NCBI RefSeq assembly: GCF_001422045.1
Contig: NZ_LMLW01000001.1
Location: forward strand, 690,972 to 754,971
DNA from: Sphingomonas sp. Leaf242
GTDB lineage: Bacteria > Pseudomonadota > Alphaproteobacteria > Sphingomonadales > Sphingomonadaceae
DNA: 64,000 nucleotides
Direction: 5' to 3'
The notes beneath the pieces are model-generated. The model did no database searches. It saw only the letters and a list, made by a program, of their open reading frames with translations, and had not been told where the DNA came from. Every line of letters begins with the position of its first letter. Within the stretch, counting starts at the first letter, position 1. The position numbers and the translations under genes were made by a program. Positions 60,748 through 64,000 of this stretch are shown piece after piece.

Positions 60748-61049
60748 TCGTCCGCTTCATCGCCCGCGACGGCACCGTCAGCAGCGTTGCGGCCAACCCC
60801 GGCGACCGCCTGCTCGACGTCGCGCAAGCCGACGATCAGCCGCTCGAAGGCACCTGCGAAGGCCAGCTCGCCTGCGCGACCTGTCACGTCATCGTCGATG
60901 CGGCCGACTTCCCCAAGCTGCAGCCCGCAAGCGAGGACGAGGAGGACATGCTCGATCTCGCGCACAACGCGACGCGCACCAGCCGTCTCGCCTGTCAGAT
61001 TCGTCTAACCGACGCGCTCGACGGCTTGACCGTGCACATCCCCGCTTAG
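60744..61049 (+). CDS. [2Fe-2S] ferredoxin
   Basis: A 101-residue ferredoxin of the adrenodoxin/Isc type. ATG 60744 overlaps the desulfurase stop; ATG 60738 would add two residues. Cluster ligands follow the C-x5-C-x2-C...C pattern: CEGQLACATCHV and RLACQI. The acidic EDEEDMLDLA segment is the partner-docking region. Such ferredoxins feed electrons to iron-sulfur assembly or P450s; the neighbouring desulfurases favour the former. Confidence 0.93.
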   Translation: MIVRFIARDGTVSSVAANPGDRLLDVAQADDQPLEGTCEGQLACATCHVIVDAADFPKLQPASEDEEDMLDLAHNATRTSRLACQIRLTDALDGLTVHIPA

Positions 61050-61159
61050 GTCAGCAAAGCTTACAGGAAGACAACGGCCGGTTCAGGGAACGTGCACGGC
61101 CGGAGGCACACTACTCCCTCATCGCCTCAATGTACGAGGTCTTGAGAGGAGTACCGGAC

Positions 61160-61480
61160 ATGAAGATCATCGCAATGTTCGCCGCTGGCGCGCTGGCCGC
61201 GGGAACCCTGGTCGCCTCGGCACCCGCCGACGCGCAGCGTTATGGATGGGACGGTCCGCGCGACGGCCCCGGCTGGCACGATCGCGGTCGCCACGAGGGG
61301 CGCGGCTGGGATGACCGGCGCGGCTGGGATGGCCCGCGCCACGGCTATCGCGGCTACCGCGACGGTTATCGTGGCGGCGGCTACGGTTATCGCGGCCCGC
61401 GCGGTTACGGTCGGTCGCGCGTCGTCTGCCGGATCGAGCGCGGCTATTACGGCCCGGTTCGTCGCTGTTTCGAACGGTAA
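61160..61480 (+). CDS. Secreted Gly/Arg/Tyr-rich small protein
   Basis: A 106-residue protein. ATG 61160 follows GAGAGGAG. The signal peptide (MKIIAMFAAGALAAGTLVASAPADA, cut near residue 25) leads to a repetitive mature part of GW-D, GYRG and RG-GYGYRG units and a short ending with two cysteines (VVCRIERGYYGPVRRCFER). Proteins of this composition are common and uncharacterised in sphingomonads; nickel or envelope binding has been suggested for similar ones, but nothing here decides. Confidence 0.78.
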   Translation: MKIIAMFAAGALAAGTLVASAPADAQRYGWDGPRDGPGWHDRGRHEGRGWDDRRGWDGPRHGYRGYRDGYRGGGYGYRGPRGYGRSRVVCRIERGYYGPVRRCFER

Positions 61481-61574
61481 TTCCCGCGCCGATACGGAAC
61501 CGCACCGACAGCCTCTAGGTTGGTAACATAGGTTGCAGGGGTCATCAGAACCCGCACCCATCAGGAGAAGTCCC

Positions 61575-61814
61575 ATGAAGTTGTTCACCCTCGCCGCCGC
61601 CGGCCTTGTCGCGCTCACCGGTCTCGCCCCCGTCGGCATCGCCGCCGAAGCCTCGGCCCAGCGCACCGTCGTCCATGAGCGCACCGTCGTTCGCCACGAC
61701 GATCGCCGTCCCGGCTACCGTCGCCACGCCGTGCGTACGCGGCAGGTCTGCCGCAACGTGTACCGCAACCATCACCGCCAGCGCGTCTGCCGCACGGTCC
61801 GCGTTCGTCGCTGA
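61575..61814 (+). CDS. Secreted basic small protein
   Basis: A 79-residue protein. ATG 61575 has AGGAGA at good spacing. Signal peptide MKLFTLAAAGLVALTGLAPVG, cleavage near SAQ, then a very basic His/Arg/Tyr-rich mature region (VVHERTVVRHDDRRPGYRRH, RQVCRNVYRNHHRQRVCR) with two cysteines in C-R-x-V repeats. It resembles the preceding protein in plan and may be a distant paralogue. Function unknown. Confidence 0.75.
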   Translation: MKLFTLAAAGLVALTGLAPVGIAAEASAQRTVVHERTVVRHDDRRPGYRRHAVRTRQVCRNVYRNHHRQRVCRTVRVRR

Positions 61815-61872
61815 TCGGACGGCCGCCACTAAAGCGGCTTGATCATCCCGCTCGACCCCGCCATATGCGCCG

Positions 61873-61965
61873 CGGGAGTCGGGCGGACGTGGTCGTCGCC
61901 AACTTGGTCAGATCCGGAAGGAAGCAGCCACAACGACTCAGCTACGGGTCGTCCCGGCTCCCACC
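61873..61965 (+). ncRNA. ffs: Signal recognition particle RNA (4.5S type)
   Basis: The conserved SRP domain IV loop is present as GGTCAGATCCGGAAGGAAGC (starting 61906). The flanks pair: GGGAGTCGGGCGGAC at 61874-61888 with GTCGTCCCGGCTCCC at 61948-61962, giving the long stem of the small bacterial SRP RNA. With Ffh it targets membrane proteins. Its place just upstream of dnaX is a known arrangement. Ends are estimated to within a few bases. Confidence 0.9.
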
Positions 61966-62294
61966 GCGAACATGTCGTACCGACATGTGAGCGCGGCCAG
62001 CGGTGCAAGCGCCGTCTGACGATGCGGCTTAGCCGCAGCGCATTTCTAAACTTCTCAGTTAGACGTCACCCAATCGGAACTAGGCCTAAAATCGCGCCCG
62101 ATGTTCCCGCAACGTTCCAAATCATTATCCTACACCCCGTCGTTGTGGCATAAGCCGCGCATGACCCGCACTGCTCGCATCGCAAGTCCTGACACGCCAC
62201 GCGCCGGCCTCCCGCCGCGCCGAAGTGCAGACCCTTTCCAGCGTGTGCACTTTGTGAACTTCCGTCCCCTTCGACAGCACGCGCAGCACCCGCT
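61966..62294. other. 329-nt spacer between SRP RNA and dnaX
   Basis: No convincing gene is present; the open frame at 62101-62298 has no ribosome site and no protein-like pattern. No strong terminator hairpin was found after the SRP RNA. The dnaX promoter is expected here but no clear -35/-10 pair stands out. Confidence 0.5.
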
Positions 62295-64000
62295 ATGACG
62301 CCTCCAATGTCAGATTCCTTCGACCTGGGCGAACCCCCGCAGCCGGTGAAAACGCCGGACGCCCCCGCCTACCGCGTGCTCGCGCGCAAATACCGTCCCC
62401 AAACCTTTTCTGAGCTGATCGGGCAGGACGCGATGGTCCAGACGCTTGGCAACGCGATCAAGCGCGACCGGCTCGCGCACGCGTTCCTGATGACCGGCGT
62501 CCGCGGCGTGGGGAAAACCTCGACCGCCCGCCTGATCGCCAAGGCGCTCAACTGCATTGGACCCGACGGCGAGGGCGGCCCGACGATCGATCCCTGCGGC
62601 GTCTGCGAACCCTGCCGCGCGATCGCCGAGGGCCGCCATATCGACGTGATCGAGATGGATGCCGCCAGCCATACCGGTGTCGACGACGTCCGCGAGATCA
62701 TCGACGCGTCACGCTATTCGGCGGTCACCGCACGCTTCAAGATCTACATCATCGACGAAGTCCACATGCTGTCGAAGAACGCGTTCAACGCGCTCCTCAA
62801 GACGCTGGAGGAACCGCCCCCCCATGTGAAATTCCTGTTCGCGACGACCGAAGTGAACAAGGTCCCGGTGACGGTTCTCTCGCGCTGCCAGCGCTTCGAC
62901 CTCCGCCGTATCTCCGCCGAACAGCTTGCCAGGCACTTCGCCTGGGTGTCGACCGAAGAGGGCGTCGTCGCCGATCCCGAAGCGCTGATGCTGATCGCGC
63001 GCGCCGCGGAAGGCTCCGCGCGCGACGGTTTGTCGATCCTCGACCAGGCGATCGCGCATGCCGGGCTCGAAGGCGGCGGCGTGACCGCGGACGCGGTACG
63101 TCAGATGCTCGGCCTGTCGGATCGCGGCGCGGTGCGTGACCTGCTGACGCTGATCCTCGCCGGCGACGGGGCAGGGGCGCTCGCCTCGATGCGCCGCCAA
63201 TATGACTACGGCGTCGACCCGCTGTCGGTGCTGCGGTCGCTGCTCGAAACCGTCCACGGCATCACGCTGACGAAGGTCGGCACGCCGGCGGACGCCGCGC
63301 AGCCGATGGAGGAGCGTGCGGCACGCGAGGAATGGGCGGCATCGCTCGGCTTCCCCGCGCTGCACCGCCTGTGGCAGTTGTTCCTCAAGGGGCATGACGA
63401 GGTCGCCAAGGCCGCGCTGCCGATCGAGGCCGCCGAGATGGCGCTGTTGCGCGCGATCTACGCCTCGACGCTGCCCGACCCCGGCGAGCTTGCCCGCCAG
63501 ATCGCCAGCGGTGCGACTCTTGCGGCTACACCAACGGCGCCGCCGCCACCTACACCCCCGTCCGGCGAAGCGCCGCCCTGGAACGCTGGAGCTACGACAA
63601 AGGCGCCCGAACCCGTCGCGACCGGCCCGATCTTGCCGCCGACGTTCGAAGCGCTGGTCGATCTGCTTGACGAATCAGGCGGTCTCGCGATCGCCGCGCG
63701 GTTGCGCCACGGCGCCCGCGTCGTCAGTTATTCGCCGCCAGAATTCGTCCTCAGCGGTAGTCGCCCGGTCTCGGCCGACACGCTCGCCGAACTCAATACG
63801 CTATTGAAGAGCGTGACGCGGACCGCGTGGAAAGTTTCGATCGTCGACGCCCCGGGCGCGCCGACGCTGCGGGAGGCGCAGGACGCCGCCGATGCCGCGG
63901 TGCGCCAAGCCATTCTCGAATCCCCCATCATGAAGGCCGCGGTGGCAGCGTTTCCCGACGCCCAGCTCGAATCGTGGCCCGGTCAAAGGAGCAACGCATG
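62295..64000 (+). CDS. dnaX: DNA polymerase III subunit gamma/tau (3' end at window edge)
   Basis: The clamp-loader ATPase, open from ATG 62295 (or ATG 62307) to the last base. YRVLARKYRPQTFSELIGQ begins the AAA+ domain; Walker A GVRGVGKTS is at 68-76; zinc ligands are C87, C101, C104 and C107 (DPCGVCEPCRAI); Walker B IIDEVHML and sensor 1 FATTEVNKVP follow. After a Pro-rich linker near residue 410 the tau C-terminal domain is present. The last visible bases are GCATG; with an A as next base the frame ends in TGA, so 568 residues are nearly complete. No tau/gamma slip site was seen. Confidence 0.95.
   Translation, partial: MTPPMSDSFDLGEPPQPVKTPDAPAYRVLARKYRPQTFSELIGQDAMVQTLGNAIKRDRLAHAFLMTGVRGVGKTSTARLIAKALNCIGPDGEGGPTIDPCGVCEPCRAIAEGRHIDVIEMDAASHTGVDDVREIIDASRYSAVTARFKIYIIDEVHMLSKNAFNALLKTLEEPPPHVKFLFATTEVNKVPVTVLSRCQRFDLRRISAEQLARHFAWVSTEEGVVADPEALMLIARAAEGSARDGLSILDQAIAHAGLEGGGVTADAVRQMLGLSDRGAVRDLLTLILAGDGAGALASMRRQYDYGVDPLSVLRSLLETVHGITLTKVGTPADAAQPMEERAAREEWAASLGFPALHRLWQLFLKGHDEVAKAALPIEAAEMALLRAIYASTLPDPGELARQIASGATLAATPTAPPPPTPPSGEAPPWNAGATTKAPEPVATGPILPPTFEALVDLLDESGGLAIAARLRHGARVVSYSPPEFVLSGSRPVSADTLAELNTLLKSVTRTAWKVSIVDAPGAPTLREAQDAADAAVRQAILESPIMKAAVAAFPDAQLESWPGQRSNA
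63998..64000 (+). CDS. Start codon of the next gene (only ATG visible)
   Basis: AAAGGAG at 63985-63991 lies 6 nt before ATG 63998, which would overlap the dnaX stop (ATGA). In most bacteria the gene after dnaX encodes the nucleoid protein YbaB/EbfC, so that is expected here. Only three bases are in the window, so identity rests on general gene order. Confidence 0.5.

Noticed and set aside
62101..62298. 65-codon frame before dnaX
   Set aside because: No ribosome site, overlaps the dnaX start and lacks any recognisable pattern.
1..64000. tRNA gene, integrase or attachment core for the prophage
   Set aside because: No tRNA cloverleaf pattern, tyrosine or serine recombinase motif, or matching terminal repeat could be found by eye; the left end lies outside the window.
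62295..64000. Programmed frameshift in dnaX giving a gamma form
   Set aside because: No A-rich slippery heptamer with a following hairpin was seen in the linker region; the tau frame continues to the edge.

Overview
The window reads as the chromosome of a GC-rich alphaproteobacterium of the Sphingomonas type. This rests on the base composition, a complete XrtA (exosortase A) exopolysaccharide locus in the arrangement known from sphingomonads, a small SRP RNA directly upstream of dnaX, and many GC-rich palindromic repeats. No species can be named from the sequence alone.

Positions 1 to about 26.3 kb are a siphovirus-like prophage (HK97/GTA-type head, long non-contractile tail). Plus-strand order: terminase large subunit (5' end outside the window), portal, prohead protease, major capsid, head completion genes, tail tube, tail assembly chaperone with a likely -1 frameshift, 1070-residue tape measure, baseplate and tip proteins, fibre, beta-helix tailspike, two membrane proteins (holin candidates), SAR endolysin, a lipoprotein, a secreted protein and a secreted SGNH hydrolase. 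From 22.6 to 26.2 kb the strand flips to a run of short minus-strand accessory genes, several under 60 codons, ending in an AlpA-like DNA-binding protein. This stretch also holds an amber-interrupted HIRAN gene and a fragment of a second copy. No integrase, tRNA or attachment site is visible, so the prophage must continue to the left.

Positions 26.6 to 34.5 kb carry formate metabolism: two paralogous cysteine-type molybdopterin oxidoreductases (FdhF/YdeP family), a formate/nitrite channel, FdhD and MobA, arranged as two convergent units separated by a 15-bp-stem hairpin. Thioredoxin reductase follows.

Positions 34.6 to 52.0 kb are the XrtA locus: two associated hydrolases, an acyl carrier protein, an AMP-forming ligase, a PLP decarboxylase, then a tightly overlapping block of export lipoprotein, chain-length protein, tyrosine kinase, outer-membrane barrel, ATPase, polysaccharide deacetylase, FemAB-like protein, glycosyltransferase, exosortase XrtA-EpsI and asparagine-synthase-like amidotransferase. 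It would make and export an exopolysaccharide and process PEP-CTERM proteins, but no PEP-CTERM substrate is encoded here.

Positions 52.0 to 64.0 kb are ordinary chromosome: an esterase, a MAPEG protein, a polyamine pair (deoxyhypusine-synthase-like protein plus ornithine/lysine decarboxylase), a threonine-dehydratase-like enzyme, an alpha/beta hydrolase, two tandem cysteine-desulfurase-like proteins with a [2Fe-2S] ferredoxin, two small secreted basic proteins, SRP RNA and dnaX. dnaX runs off the right edge exactly where the next gene starts. GC-rich palindromes sit between several of these genes, and two have landed inside coding sequences.
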